Of a stretch of 42,845 bases of DNA, positions 33,364-41,886 are shown in pieces. Under the pieces are notes generated by a model. The model ran no database searches, was not told the DNA's origin, and saw only the letters and a program-made list of their open reading frames with translations. The stretch is from Mollicutes bacterium (GTDB taxonomy: Bacteria > Bacillota_I > Bacilli_A > RF39 > UBA660). The position numbers and the translations under genes were made by a program. Position 1 is the first letter of the stretch. Each line of letters opens with the position of its first letter. Where the stretch lies: contig JAAZBI010000064.1 of NCBI GenBank assembly GCA_012513875.1, forward strand, positions 1-42,845, written 5' to 3'.

Positions 33364-34617
33364 AAATTCTAAGATATTTTTAATAAATTTAATTTGACGA
33401 TTTGTATGATAGATACTCTTATTTATAACCAAATCAAATTCTCCAATAAATTCTTCTATTTCTCCATCAAACCCCATTTTAAATTGGTGTAAACCATAAT
33501 AAGGATTATCGAAAGAAAAGTCTCCAGTAATAGCACCATGATTGATTTTTCTATATCCTTTTTTTGCATATTCATTCATTACTGCCCATTTTAATAAGTG
33601 GTTAGGGGCAAAATGTTTAAAATTATTATCATATCCGCCTTCAGAAAAAGTGATGGTTTCTTTAAATTTTATAACAGATGCTGCAGCAATTACCACTCCG
33701 TTAGGATAGGAAACATATAGTTTGTTAGAATTGATTAAATCGCTTTTATAAATATCTAATAATTTATCAGAATTCATTTTTTTATTGATTAATTCGTCTC
33801 TTTTTTTAGGCGTGTGACTTTCTTGGATCATATTATTTAATTTATTATTTCGTTTTGATTCTCTTTCAAATAATTCTTTGCTGGTTTTCATATAAATAGT
33901 CGGGTTTAATTTAGCAAAGAATAAATCATATATGTTATTTTTTGAGAATATTTCATATTGATCCATATAATAACTAAGTTTTTTAGCCATTTTTTTATCT
34001 AAAAAATTATAAAATAATTTTATATCATTTTGATTCCCCTTATAAATGGTTATACCCTTTTTATATGCTTTTCTAATTTTATTTTTTGTTTCTTTGCTTA
34101 AGAAAGCAAAAAGATTTTGTGGAGAATCTATTTTAGTAACAACATTCCATCGAGGTTTTATAGTTTCAAAAAAGGAATTAAACCCTTTGTGTTCGTAACC
34201 GATTTTTTTCATAAATTTTACTAATTTTTCATTATTTAATCCGCCAACTAATTCTTTTCCGTTTTTTGTTCTTTCTATATTGATAATTGGTGGATCTATT
34301 CTTAAATAAATTATTTTATTTTTTTCTAAATATTTTTTTAACAAATCAGTAAAAATATCTAATAATTCTAAATCAGTATAATCAATTAAAAAACCTCTTG
34401 GTGAATAAGCAGATTTGAAATGCCAAAATTTTTTTTGCGTTAGAATTAAAGTGGCAGCTATTAAGGTTTCTTCATTAGTAACTAAACCTAAATAAACCGT
34501 TGAAAAACCATTTTTTGCCATCAAATCACCATAAAAACTACTTTGATAAAAAGAAGCTAATTTATGATTGAATGAAAAATCATCAAATTGTTTTTTCGAT
34601 AATTCTATTATTTTCAT
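33346..34617 (-). CDS. FemA/FemB-family peptidoglycan interpeptide-bridge transferase
   Basis: 423 residues. Uses aminoacyl-tRNA to add amino acids to the lysine side chain of lipid II at the inner membrane face. Seen: FYQSSFYGDLMAKNGF, SAYSPRGFLIDY, YLRIDPP, GYEHKGFNSFFETIKPRWNV, the two-helix coiled-coil arm around residues 230-290, and NHLLKWAVMNEYAKKGYRKINHGAITG. Start taken at 34617 (MKIIELSKKQF); upstream ATGs at 34626 and 34635 lack RBS spacing, and the -10 box TATACT lies just before them. Which residue is added cannot be told. Confidence 0.88.
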   Translation of the reverse strand: MKIIELSKKQFDDFSFNHKLASFYQSSFYGDLMAKNGFSTVYLGLVTNEETLIAATLILTQKKFWHFKSAYSPRGFLIDYTDLELLDIFTDLLKKYLEKNKIIYLRIDPPIINIERTKNGKELVGGLNNEKLVKFMKKIGYEHKGFNSFFETIKPRWNVVTKIDSPQNLFAFLSKETKNKIRKAYKKGITIYKGNQNDIKLFYNFLDKKMAKKLSYYMDQYEIFSKNNIYDLFFAKLNPTIYMKTSKELFERESKRNNKLNNMIQESHTPKKRDELINKKMNSDKLLDIYKSDLINSNKLYVSYPNGVVIAAASVIKFKETITFSEGGYDNNFKHFAPNHLLKWAVMNEYAKKGYRKINHGAITGDFSFDNPYYGLHQFKMGFDGEIEEFIGEFDLVINKSIYHTNRQIKFIKNILEFKKAVK

Positions 34618-34698
34618 ATTCACCATTCCTACCATTAGTATAGCAAATAAATCAACAAAATAAAAGAAGTTAAATAATGTCTAACTATAAAAATATCG

Positions 34699-34727
34699 TT
34701 TTAATTTAATTGAGATTATAGTATACT
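34699..34727 (+). promoter_or_regulatory. Promoter of murD-eno
   Basis: TATACT (34722-34727) with a weak TTTTAA (34699-34704) at 17 bases. A divergent TATACT box serves the minus-strand FemAB gene at about 34636-34641. Confidence 0.45.
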
Positions 34728-34745
34728 AAACAAGAGAGTGATAAT

Positions 34746-36089
34746 ATGGAAAAAGCATTTGTTTTTGGAATGGCTAGAAGCGGATACGCTGCAGCTAAAT
34801 TATTAATTGAAAAGGGCTATCAAGTTACGATCAATGATCGTAGTTTTGAACAAGATCTTGAACAAATAAAAGAATTAGAATCTTTAGGAGCAAAGGTAAT
34901 TTTAGGCGTTGAAGATAATGATTTGATAGATAACACTTATGAAATGATTGTTAAAAACCCAGGCATTCCCAATGATCATTCATATTTGGTAAAAGCTAAA
35001 GAATTAGGAATAACAATTATTAACGAAGTAGAATTAGCATATCATTATTTTCCAAAAGATTTAAAAATAATTGGTGTTACTGGAACTAACGGAAAGACAA
35101 CAACTTCAACTTTAATATACGAAATGTTAAAACAATCTAAAAAAAGAGCTTATCTGGCAGGAAATATCGGTATTCCTGTTTCTTCAATGGTTTCTTTATT
35201 TTTACCTAATGATATTTTTGTAATAGAAATTTCTGATCATCAATTATGCAATATGATAGATTTTAAAACAGATATTTCCGTTTTAACAAACATTTCTGAA
35301 GCTCATATTGATTTTCATGGTTCTTATGAAAAATATAAAGAGATGAAGAAAAGAATTTTTAATCATCATCAATCTTCTTCTTTAGCTATTTTAAATTTAG
35401 ATAACGAAGAAAGTCTTCTTTTAGCGGAAGGAATTCCTTCTCAAAAAAAATATTTTTCTTCAAATAGTTTAAATTTAAAAGGTTGTGACCTTTCTCAAGG
35501 TTTTATTAATTATAATGGGAAAAGAATCATTAAAATTGATGAAGTTAAACTTAAAGGAAAACATAATTTAGAAAATATTATGGCAGCTATTGTAGCAGTG
35601 AAAGAATTTGATGTTAGAGATGAAGATATTCAAGAAGTTTTAAAAAAATTTGGCGGAGTAGAACATCGTATTGAATTTGTCAAAACAATTAGTCAAGTAG
35701 ATTTTTATAACGATTCAAAATCAACCAATATTAAATCTACTCAAATAGCACTTTCTACATTTGATCAACCTACAATATTAATACTAGGTGGATTAGATAG
35801 AGGGCATAGTTTTGACGAATTGAAGACTTATTTAACTAATGTGAAAAATATAGTTTCTTATGGAGAAACTAAAGATAGAATTTGTTCTTTTTCTAAAGAA
35901 AATAATATTGAATGCTTTGCATATGAAACGATTGATAAGGCAGTAAAAAAAGCTTATGACTTATCTGAATCTAAAGATGTGATTTTATTAAGCCCAGCTT
36001 GTGCTTCTTGGGATCAATTTAAAGATTTTGAAGAAAGAGGAAATAAATATAAAGAAACAGTTAACTTATTGGAGGAAAAAAATGAATAG
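34746..36089 (+). CDS. murD: UDP-N-acetylmuramoylalanine--D-glutamate ligase
   Basis: 447 residues. Adds D-Glu to UDP-MurNAc-L-Ala in the cytoplasm. AFVFGMARSGYAAAKLL begins the Rossmann domain, VTGTNGKTTTSTLI near 113-127 binds ATP, LTNISEAHIDFHGSYEKYKEMK is the central domain (the usual HLD is replaced by HID), and GGVEHRIEFV ... FYNDSKSTN the C-terminal domain. RBS AGAGAGTG. Standing alone, away from a mur/dcw cluster; shares a transcript with eno. Confidence 0.95.
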   Translation: MEKAFVFGMARSGYAAAKLLIEKGYQVTINDRSFEQDLEQIKELESLGAKVILGVEDNDLIDNTYEMIVKNPGIPNDHSYLVKAKELGITIINEVELAYHYFPKDLKIIGVTGTNGKTTTSTLIYEMLKQSKKRAYLAGNIGIPVSSMVSLFLPNDIFVIEISDHQLCNMIDFKTDISVLTNISEAHIDFHGSYEKYKEMKKRIFNHHQSSSLAILNLDNEESLLLAEGIPSQKKYFSSNSLNLKGCDLSQGFINYNGKRIIKIDEVKLKGKHNLENIMAAIVAVKEFDVRDEDIQEVLKKFGGVEHRIEFVKTISQVDFYNDSKSTNIKSTQIALSTFDQPTILILGGLDRGHSFDELKTYLTNVKNIVSYGETKDRICSFSKENNIECFAYETIDKAVKKAYDLSESKDVILLSPACASWDQFKDFEERGNKYKETVNLLEEKNE

Positions 36090-37314
36090 AATAATTGATA
36101 TCAAAGCTAGAGAAATATTAGATTCAAGAGGAAATCCGACGATTGAAGTCGATGTTATTTGTGAGAATAATATTTTAGGAAGATCAAGTGTTCCTAGTGG
36201 AGCTTCAACAGGAATAAATGAAGCGGTAGAATTAAGAGATCAAGATATGAATCGTTATTTAGGGAAAGGTGTTTTAACTGCTGTAGATAATGTAAATAGT
36301 ATTATTAGACCTGCTTTAATTGGAAAAGATGTTACTTCTCAAGTTGAAATAGATAGATTACTAAACGAATTAGATGGTACTAAAAACAAAGCTAAATTAG
36401 GAGCAAATGCTATTTTAGGTGTTTCTTTATCTTGCTTGAAAGCAGCAGCTTTGTTAAATAATAAAAACCTCTATGAATATATTGGTCAAGGAACTGAAAT
36501 GCCTAGACCAATGATGAACATCATTAATGGTGGAGCTCATGCTGATAATAATCTTGATATTCAAGAATTTATGATTGTTCCTAAAAGAGAAACTTTTAAA
36601 GAAAGTTTAAGAGTTGGAGCAGAAGTTTTTCATACTTTGAAAAAACTTCTAAAATCAAAAGGATATAATATTGCAGTAGGAGATGAAGGAGGATTCGCTC
36701 CTAATTTAAACAGTAATATTGAAGCTTTCGAATTAATTGTTTCTGCTATAGAGAAAGCCGGATATAAACCAGGAGAAGATGTTTCAATAGCTATTGATGT
36801 AGCAGCTTCTCAATTTTATAAAGATGGTAAATATTATTTAAAGGGAGAAAATAAAATTTTAAGTCAAAAAGAGATGATTGATTTTTATAAAGAATTAGTT
36901 TTGAAATTTCCAATTATTACAATTGAAGACCCTTTTGAAGAAGAAGATTTTGAAGGATTTAAATTACTAACACAAGAGATTGGAAATAAGATTCAAATCG
37001 TGGGTGATGATTTATTTGTTACTAACAAGGAGTTGTTAGCGAAAGGAATTGAAATGGGAGCTTGTAATTCTATTTTAATTAAAGTAAATCAAATTGGAAC
37101 AGTTACAGAAACTTTAGAGACAATTGAATTAGCAAAAACCAACAATTATAAAACAATTATTTCTCATCGTAGTGGAGAGACAGAAGATACTTATATAGCT
37201 GATTTTGCTGTTGGTTTAAATTTGGGTCAAATCAAAACTGGTTCTTTATCTAGAACTGATCGTATTTGTAAATATAATCAATTATTAAGAATTGAAGAAC
37301 AATTAAAAAAGTAG
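36082..37314 (+). CDS. eno: Enolase
   Basis: 410 residues, about 20 shorter than Bacillus enolase because it stops at LLRIEEQLKK without the usual C-terminal tail. Converts 2-phosphoglycerate to PEP. Key runs: DSRGNPTIEVDV, VPSGASTGINEAVELRD, NGGAHADNN, GDEGGFAPN, GDDLFVTN, HRSGETED. The metal-site segment reads IEDPFEEED instead of the common bacterial IEDG, closer to eukaryote-style text. Start at 36082 from GGAGG 6 bases upstream; overlaps murD by 8 bases. Confidence 0.97.
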   Translation: MNRIIDIKAREILDSRGNPTIEVDVICENNILGRSSVPSGASTGINEAVELRDQDMNRYLGKGVLTAVDNVNSIIRPALIGKDVTSQVEIDRLLNELDGTKNKAKLGANAILGVSLSCLKAAALLNNKNLYEYIGQGTEMPRPMMNIINGGAHADNNLDIQEFMIVPKRETFKESLRVGAEVFHTLKKLLKSKGYNIAVGDEGGFAPNLNSNIEAFELIVSAIEKAGYKPGEDVSIAIDVAASQFYKDGKYYLKGENKILSQKEMIDFYKELVLKFPIITIEDPFEEEDFEGFKLLTQEIGNKIQIVGDDLFVTNKELLAKGIEMGACNSILIKVNQIGTVTETLETIELAKTNNYKTIISHRSGETEDTYIADFAVGLNLGQIKTGSLSRTDRICKYNQLLRIEEQLKK

Positions 37315-37330
37315 AATAACTACTTTTTTT
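37305..37330 (+). terminator. Terminator after eno
   Basis: AAAAAAGTAG aataa CTACTTTTTT followed by more Ts; starts within the last eno codons. Confidence 0.8.
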
Positions 37331-37332
37331 TG

Positions 37333-37361
37333 TTTATAAAAAACGTGGAACATGGTATAAT
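37333..37361 (+). promoter_or_regulatory. Promoter of the yvlD-lgt-trxB unit
   Basis: TTTATA (37333-37338), 17-base spacer, TATAAT (37356-37361). The spacer holds ACGTGGAACA, half of a parS-like palindrome. Confidence 0.6.
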
Positions 37362-37377
37362 TTAAAAAGGTGATATA

Positions 37378-37812
37378 ATGAAAACAATAGTTATTGATGA
37401 TAATAAAAAGAAAGATTTTAGTAAAATAAAAAAAGCATTAAATCTAGTTATTTATATATTTTTATATGCTTTAATTTTAATCTTTGTTTCTTTATTGTTT
37501 AAAAAAACATTTATTTTAGACCATAGTTATTTTGGTTTATGGGCTTTGTTGGCAAGCGTTATTATTTATATTTTGAATAAAACAATCAAACCCGTTTTAT
37601 TTTTCTTAACTTTACCTATTACGGGAATAACTTTAGGATTGTTCTATCCTTTTATTAATGTTTTTATTATTAAAATAGCTGCTTTCTTATTGGGTGACCA
37701 TTTTGTTACTCACGGTTTTTTTATTCTCTTTTTTGCAGCCATCTTAATTTCTATTATGAATTTTTTAATGGAAAACATTATTATAAAACCAATGTTTAGA
37801 AAGGAAGATTAA
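37378..37812 (+). CDS. YvlD-like four-helix membrane protein
   Basis: 144 residues with four hydrophobic segments (about 22-43, 53-67, 72-103, 111-132). LNKTIKPVLFFLTLPITGITLGLF matches the phage-holin-like YvlD family, whose role is unknown. A longer charged N-terminus (KKKDFSKIKK) precedes. Adjacent lgt is also the Bacillus context (yvlD-hprK-lgt), with hprK missing here. RBS AAGGTGAT. Confidence 0.8.
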   Translation: MKTIVIDDNKKKDFSKIKKALNLVIYIFLYALILIFVSLLFKKTFILDHSYFGLWALLASVIIYILNKTIKPVLFFLTLPITGITLGLFYPFINVFIIKIAAFLLGDHFVTHGFFILFFAAILISIMNFLMENIIIKPMFRKED

Positions 37813-37813
37813 T

Positions 37814-38632
37814 ATGAATCGTTATTTATTAGAATTTAGTTTCATTAAAATTAGCTGGTATTCTGTTTTTATAGTTTTAGGTGTTTTAATCGGAAGTTAT
37901 ATTTTAACGAGAGAAGCTAAAAAATTTAAAATACAAAAAGAATTCATATCTAATATGATTTTTTGGGCTTTAATTATAGGAATAATTGGTGCAAGAGCTT
38001 ATTATGTTGTGTTTAATTGGAGTTATTATTCTCAAAATATTATTGATATATTTAAAGTTTGGGAAGGTGGTTTAGCTATTCATGGTGGTATAATCGCTGG
38101 AGCAATTTTTGTTTTGTTTTATTCAAGAAAATACCAAGTTAACACTTGGAAATTATTCGATATGATTGCGCCAGCTGTATTGATTGGTCAAGCTATTGGC
38201 CGTTGGGGTAATTTTTTTAATCAAGAAGCTCACGGTTTAGAAGTTAGTAGAAGTTTTTTAGAAAGTTTATATATTCCAAACTTTATTATTGAAGGAGTTA
38301 AAATTCAAGGAGTATATTATCATCCAACATTTTTATATGAATCTGTTTTGTGTTTTACTTTATTTATTTTATTGCTAATTATCAGAAAAATTTATAAATA
38401 TTTAAAAAATGGTCAATTAATAGGTTTATATTTGATGTTTTATTCTTTAGGCAGATTTTTTATCGAATCGTTAAGAACAGACAGTTTAATGTTTAATGAT
38501 TTAAAAACAGCTCAAATTGTATCGATTATATTATTTGTTTTAGGATTGATTATTGTTTCAGTAAGATCTTTAGGGTCTCGTTTTGATAATAGATATAGAG
38601 AGGTTGATCGTGAACATGAAGTTAGATTTTGA
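37814..38632 (+). CDS. lgt: Prolipoprotein diacylglyceryl transferase
   Basis: 272 residues, seven-span membrane enzyme moving diacylglycerol from phosphatidylglycerol to the lipobox Cys. IGARAYYVVFNW, VWEGGLAIHGGIIAGAI and the signature GQAIGRWGNFFNQEAHG with the catalytic region are intact; GRFFIESLRTDSLM lies near the end. RBS AAGGAAG overlaps the upstream stop. It shares 23 bases with trxB. Confidence 0.96.
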   Translation: MNRYLLEFSFIKISWYSVFIVLGVLIGSYILTREAKKFKIQKEFISNMIFWALIIGIIGARAYYVVFNWSYYSQNIIDIFKVWEGGLAIHGGIIAGAIFVLFYSRKYQVNTWKLFDMIAPAVLIGQAIGRWGNFFNQEAHGLEVSRSFLESLYIPNFIIEGVKIQGVYYHPTFLYESVLCFTLFILLLIIRKIYKYLKNGQLIGLYLMFYSLGRFFIESLRTDSLMFNDLKTAQIVSIILFVLGLIIVSVRSLGSRFDNRYREVDREHEVRF

Positions 38633-39518
38633 TGTACTTGTAATTGGTTCTGGACCAGCAGGAATGACAGCAGCAATCTATTTAAAACAAGCTGATAGGA
38701 ATGTTGCTATTATTGATGGAAATGCTCCAGGAGGACAATTAAATCGAATTAATTCGATTGAAAATTATAGTGGTTTTTCTAAAATTAGTGGACCTGAATT
38801 AGCTTTTAATATGTTTAATCAGCTTCAAGACAATAAAGTTGATTACAAATATGGAAAAGTTCAAGAAATAAAAAAAGAAAGCGATTATTTTATTGTTTCA
38901 ACTGAAAAAGAAATTTTTTCTGTTAAAGCAGTCATAATTGCAACGGGAAGAAATCCAAAAGAACTAGGATTGGAAAACGAAAAACAATTATTAGGTAGAG
39001 GCATTAGCTTCTGTGCTATTTGTGACGGTTCTTTGTATAGAAACAAAAAAATAGCTTTAGTAGGCAATAGCAAAGAAACTTTAGAAGAAGCTTTATATTT
39101 AACGAATCTTGTTTCAGAGTTATTAATTGTTATTAAAGAAGAAGAATTAATTGAATGTGATTTAAAAGATAAAATTATAAATAACTCTAAAATAAAAGTT
39201 ATCAATAATTCTATAATAACTAAATTAAATTCTGAAGATAAAAAATTAAGTTCAATTATCATTAAAAATATAAAAACGAATCAATCAGAAGAAATAGAAT
39301 TATCCGCTTTATTTGAGTATAATGGCTATCAACCTAATACAGAATTTATAGATTGTTTAAAAAACAACGGATATATTGTTGTGAATCAACAAATGAGAAC
39401 TAATATAAAGGGTATTTTTGCTTGTGGAGATGTAATTGATAAAGAAGTTTATCAAGTGTCTACAGCAGTAGCAGAGGGAGCTATAGCAGGTCTTCAAGCT
39501 TCTAAATATATTGATTAA
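38610..39518 (+). CDS. trxB: Thioredoxin reductase
   Basis: 302 residues from GTG at 38610. FAD-binding VLVIGSGPAGMTAAIYL, APGGQLNRINSIENYSGF, redox pair Cys135-Ala-Ile-Cys138 in FCAICDGSLYRNKK, and FAD-closing GIFACGDVIDKEVYQVSTAVAEG. Reduces thioredoxin with NADPH. AGAGAGG sits 6 bases before the GTG and 12 before ATG 38616, so GTG is favoured. The NADPH-domain GxGxxA motif reads VGNSKETLEEA, a variant that may prefer another donor such as ferredoxin or NADH. Confidence 0.93.
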   Translation: MNMKLDFDVLVIGSGPAGMTAAIYLKQADRNVAIIDGNAPGGQLNRINSIENYSGFSKISGPELAFNMFNQLQDNKVDYKYGKVQEIKKESDYFIVSTEKEIFSVKAVIIATGRNPKELGLENEKQLLGRGISFCAICDGSLYRNKKIALVGNSKETLEEALYLTNLVSELLIVIKEEELIECDLKDKIINNSKIKVINNSIITKLNSEDKKLSSIIIKNIKTNQSEEIELSALFEYNGYQPNTEFIDCLKNNGYIVVNQQMRTNIKGIFACGDVIDKEVYQVSTAVAEGAIAGLQASKYID

Positions 39519-39520
39519 AT

Positions 39521-40081
39521 ATGGATAAAGATTTTGTTGTTGTCGCAAATAAATATAAATTTTCTGATAAAAACAAAGAAGAATTATATTCATATATTAA
39601 AGAAATTATTGAATCTACTATATTTTTAAAAATGGGAGAAATCATTCACCATTTAGAATCGAGAAAAATGCATGTTTTAGAAGTTTGTTGTTATTCTTAT
39701 TTAAAATCTCTGAAAAATAAAAAGTGTAATAGAAGGTCTTTGGCAATAGGCTCTTTATTACATGATTTTTTCTTTTATGATTGGCAAAAAAAAGGTGATT
39801 TTAATTTTGAAGATACTGATATTAAAAAAAACAAAGTATTACCAAATAATCATGGATTTTCTCATCACAAAATAGCATATGGTAATGCGGTGAAATACTT
39901 TCCACATCTAATGGATGAAATTGTTAAAGACATAATATTAAAACATATGTGGCCACTTACAGTTTATACTCCAAAATATAGGGAATCTTGGATCGTATGT
40001 TCTGCTGATAAGATGTGCTCTATAAAAGATGTGAAAAGGAATGAAATAAAAAAATATTTAGGTTTATCAAGAAAAAAATGA
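39521..40081 (+). CDS. HD-domain phosphohydrolase-like protein
   Basis: 186 residues. The full HD constellation is visible: His51, His81-Asp82 in GSLLHDFFFYDW, His115/His116, His142 and Asp163 in SADKMCS, so it is probably an active metal phosphohydrolase; substrate unknown. It starts 2 bases after trxB with no good Shine-Dalgarno, implying coupling. It occupies the place of rapZ-yvcK that usually precede whiA. Confidence 0.82.
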   Translation: MDKDFVVVANKYKFSDKNKEELYSYIKEIIESTIFLKMGEIIHHLESRKMHVLEVCCYSYLKSLKNKKCNRRSLAIGSLLHDFFFYDWQKKGDFNFEDTDIKKNKVLPNNHGFSHHKIAYGNAVKYFPHLMDEIVKDIILKHMWPLTVYTPKYRESWIVCSADKMCSIKDVKRNEIKKYLGLSRKK

Positions 40082-40090
40082 GGTGATAGC

Positions 40091-41029
40091 ATGTCTTTTA
40101 CTACTCAGATAAAGGAAGAAATAATAAAAAATGAATTTAATAATTTAGAAATAATTTCTCTTTTATCTGCTTTTTTTCGTCAAAATGCTTATATTGATGA
40201 AAAACAAATAAGAGTTCATACTGAGAACATTGATGTTTGTCGTTTTTTATTTTCAAAAATAGAAGAATTATATAAATTTAGACCACGTATTGTTTTAAGA
40301 AAAAACTTTAATTTTCGAAAAAATTATTTATACATATTAGAAATAGAAAAAAATAAAGATGAAATTTTGAAAGATTTAGCATTAATTAATCAAGACGGAT
40401 ATTTTACTAATCTTCCCAAGGAATTTATTTATGCTGATGATGAATTAAAAAACTCATATTTAAAAGGGACTTTTTTAGCAAGTGGAAGTATTAATGATCC
40501 AAAAAAATCTAGGTATCATTTAGAATTCTTGTTAGATGATGAAGAATACGCAATTTTTGTTGATGATTTATTAAACAATTTTTCTTTAAACAGTCGAATT
40601 ATTAATCGTGTTAAAGGATATATGGTTTATATTAAAGAAGCAGAAAAGATTAGTGACTTTTTAAAAATTATTAAAGCTTTCCAAGCGGTTTTATATTTTG
40701 AAGATGTTCGTATTTATCGAGATCAAAAAAATAAAACTAATCGACTAAATAATTGTGAACAAGCTAATGTGGAAAAGATAATAAATTCTTCCAATCAACA
40801 AATAGAAGACATTAATTTGATTGCTGAAAAAATGGGATTAGATTTATTAGAAGAAAAGCTTCAAGAAGTAGCAATGTATCGTTTAAAATATCAGGAATCT
40901 TCTTTGTTAGAATTGAGTGAAATTATCAGTTTTGAATCATCAAAAAAGATAAGCAAATCTTGCTTGAATCATAGATTAAGAAAAATCAAAGAAATAGCCA
41001 ATCGATTAAAAATAACTAAAAGTTCTTAA
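40091..41029 (+). CDS. whiA: WhiA DNA-binding protein
   Basis: 312 residues. N-terminal degenerate LAGLIDADG fold (SFTTQIKEEI, YLKGTFLASGSINDPKKSRYHLEF) and C-terminal helix-turn-helix with ISKSCLNHRLRKIKEIA. The linker has RLNNCEQANVEKI. In Bacillus it affects division and chromosome segregation; in actinomycetes, sporulation. RBS GAGGTGA. Confidence 0.95.
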   Translation: MSFTTQIKEEIIKNEFNNLEIISLLSAFFRQNAYIDEKQIRVHTENIDVCRFLFSKIEELYKFRPRIVLRKNFNFRKNYLYILEIEKNKDEILKDLALINQDGYFTNLPKEFIYADDELKNSYLKGTFLASGSINDPKKSRYHLEFLLDDEEYAIFVDDLLNNFSLNSRIINRVKGYMVYIKEAEKISDFLKIIKAFQAVLYFEDVRIYRDQKNKTNRLNNCEQANVEKIINSSNQQIEDINLIAEKMGLDLLEEKLQEVAMYRLKYQESSLLELSEIISFESSKKISKSCLNHRLRKIKEIANRLKITKSS

Positions 41030-41054
41030 AGTTGTTTAAAAGATTGTGTTATTT

Positions 41055-41063
41055 TGATAAAAT
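41055..41063 (+). promoter_or_regulatory. Extended -10 element before parA
   Basis: TGaTAAAAT after the whiA stop; TTGTTT (41032-41037) lies upstream at a long 20-base spacing. Confidence 0.4.
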
Positions 41064-41100
41064 AATAATATGTAACTTATAGAACGAGAGTGTGATTAAA

Positions 41101-41886
41101 TTGGGAAAAATTATTTCGATAGTTAATCAAAAAGGTGGAGTTGGTAAAACAACAACAAGTATTAATTTATCTTCATCTTTAGGTTTATTAGATAAAAAAG
41201 TATTGTTAATTGATTTAGATCCTCAAGGTAATTCTTCAACTGGAGTGGGTGTCGATAAAAGCGACATCAATTCTAGTATATATGATGTTTTAGTTAATAC
41301 TAAAACAACATCTGAAGTAATTATTTCTACAGGTTTTAAAAATCTTTTTTTAGCGCCAGCTACTATTAATTTAGCAGGAGTTGATATTGAATTAATTGAG
41401 AAAAGCAAAACAATCGAAGGTTTTTCAAAGACTCATCAATTAAAAAAAAGTTTAGAAAGCATTAAAAATGAATATGATTATATAATTATTGATTGTCCAC
41501 CTTCATTAGGAATTTTAACTACTAATGCTTTAACGGCTTCTGATTCGGTTATTATTCCAGTTCAATGTGAATTTTATGCTTTGGAGGGAATTACACAATT
41601 ACTTAGTACTATTATGCTAGTTCAAAAAAATCTTAATAAAGAGTTAGATATCGAAGGAGTTTTATTAACGATGTTTGATTCCAGAACTAATTTAGGATTA
41701 GAAGTAATTGAAGATATTCGTACTTATTTTAAAGAAAGAGTTTATGATACAATTATTCCTCGTTTAATTAGATTGTCTGAGGCTCCATCTCATGGCAAAC
41801 CAATTGCCGAATATGATTCTACTAGTAAAGGACATTATGCTTATTTAAATTTAGCAAAGGAAGTGATTATTAGAAATGGAAAATAA
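41101..41886 (+). CDS. parA: Chromosome-partitioning ATPase ParA (Soj)
   Basis: 261 residues from TTG at 41101, giving MGKIISIVNQKGGVGKTTTS. The deviant Walker A KGGVGKTTT and Walker B DLDPQGNSS, then IIDCPPSLGILTTNAL, are intact. No N-terminal DNA-binding extension, so chromosomal Soj type. An in-frame GTG at 41092 sits too near GAGAG (41085-41089). parB overlaps by 11 bases. Confidence 0.94.
   Translation: MGKIISIVNQKGGVGKTTTSINLSSSLGLLDKKVLLIDLDPQGNSSTGVGVDKSDINSSIYDVLVNTKTTSEVIISTGFKNLFLAPATINLAGVDIELIEKSKTIEGFSKTHQLKKSLESIKNEYDYIIIDCPPSLGILTTNALTASDSVIIPVQCEFYALEGITQLLSTIMLVQKNLNKELDIEGVLLTMFDSRTNLGLEVIEDIRTYFKERVYDTIIPRLIRLSEAPSHGKPIAEYDSTSKGHYAYLNLAKEVIIRNGK

Noticed and set aside
37338..37353. 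parS-like half site ACGTGGAACA upstream of the yvlD-like gene
   Set aside because: Only 11 of 16 positions match the parS palindrome and the left half is A-rich; it falls in a promoter spacer. Probably chance.
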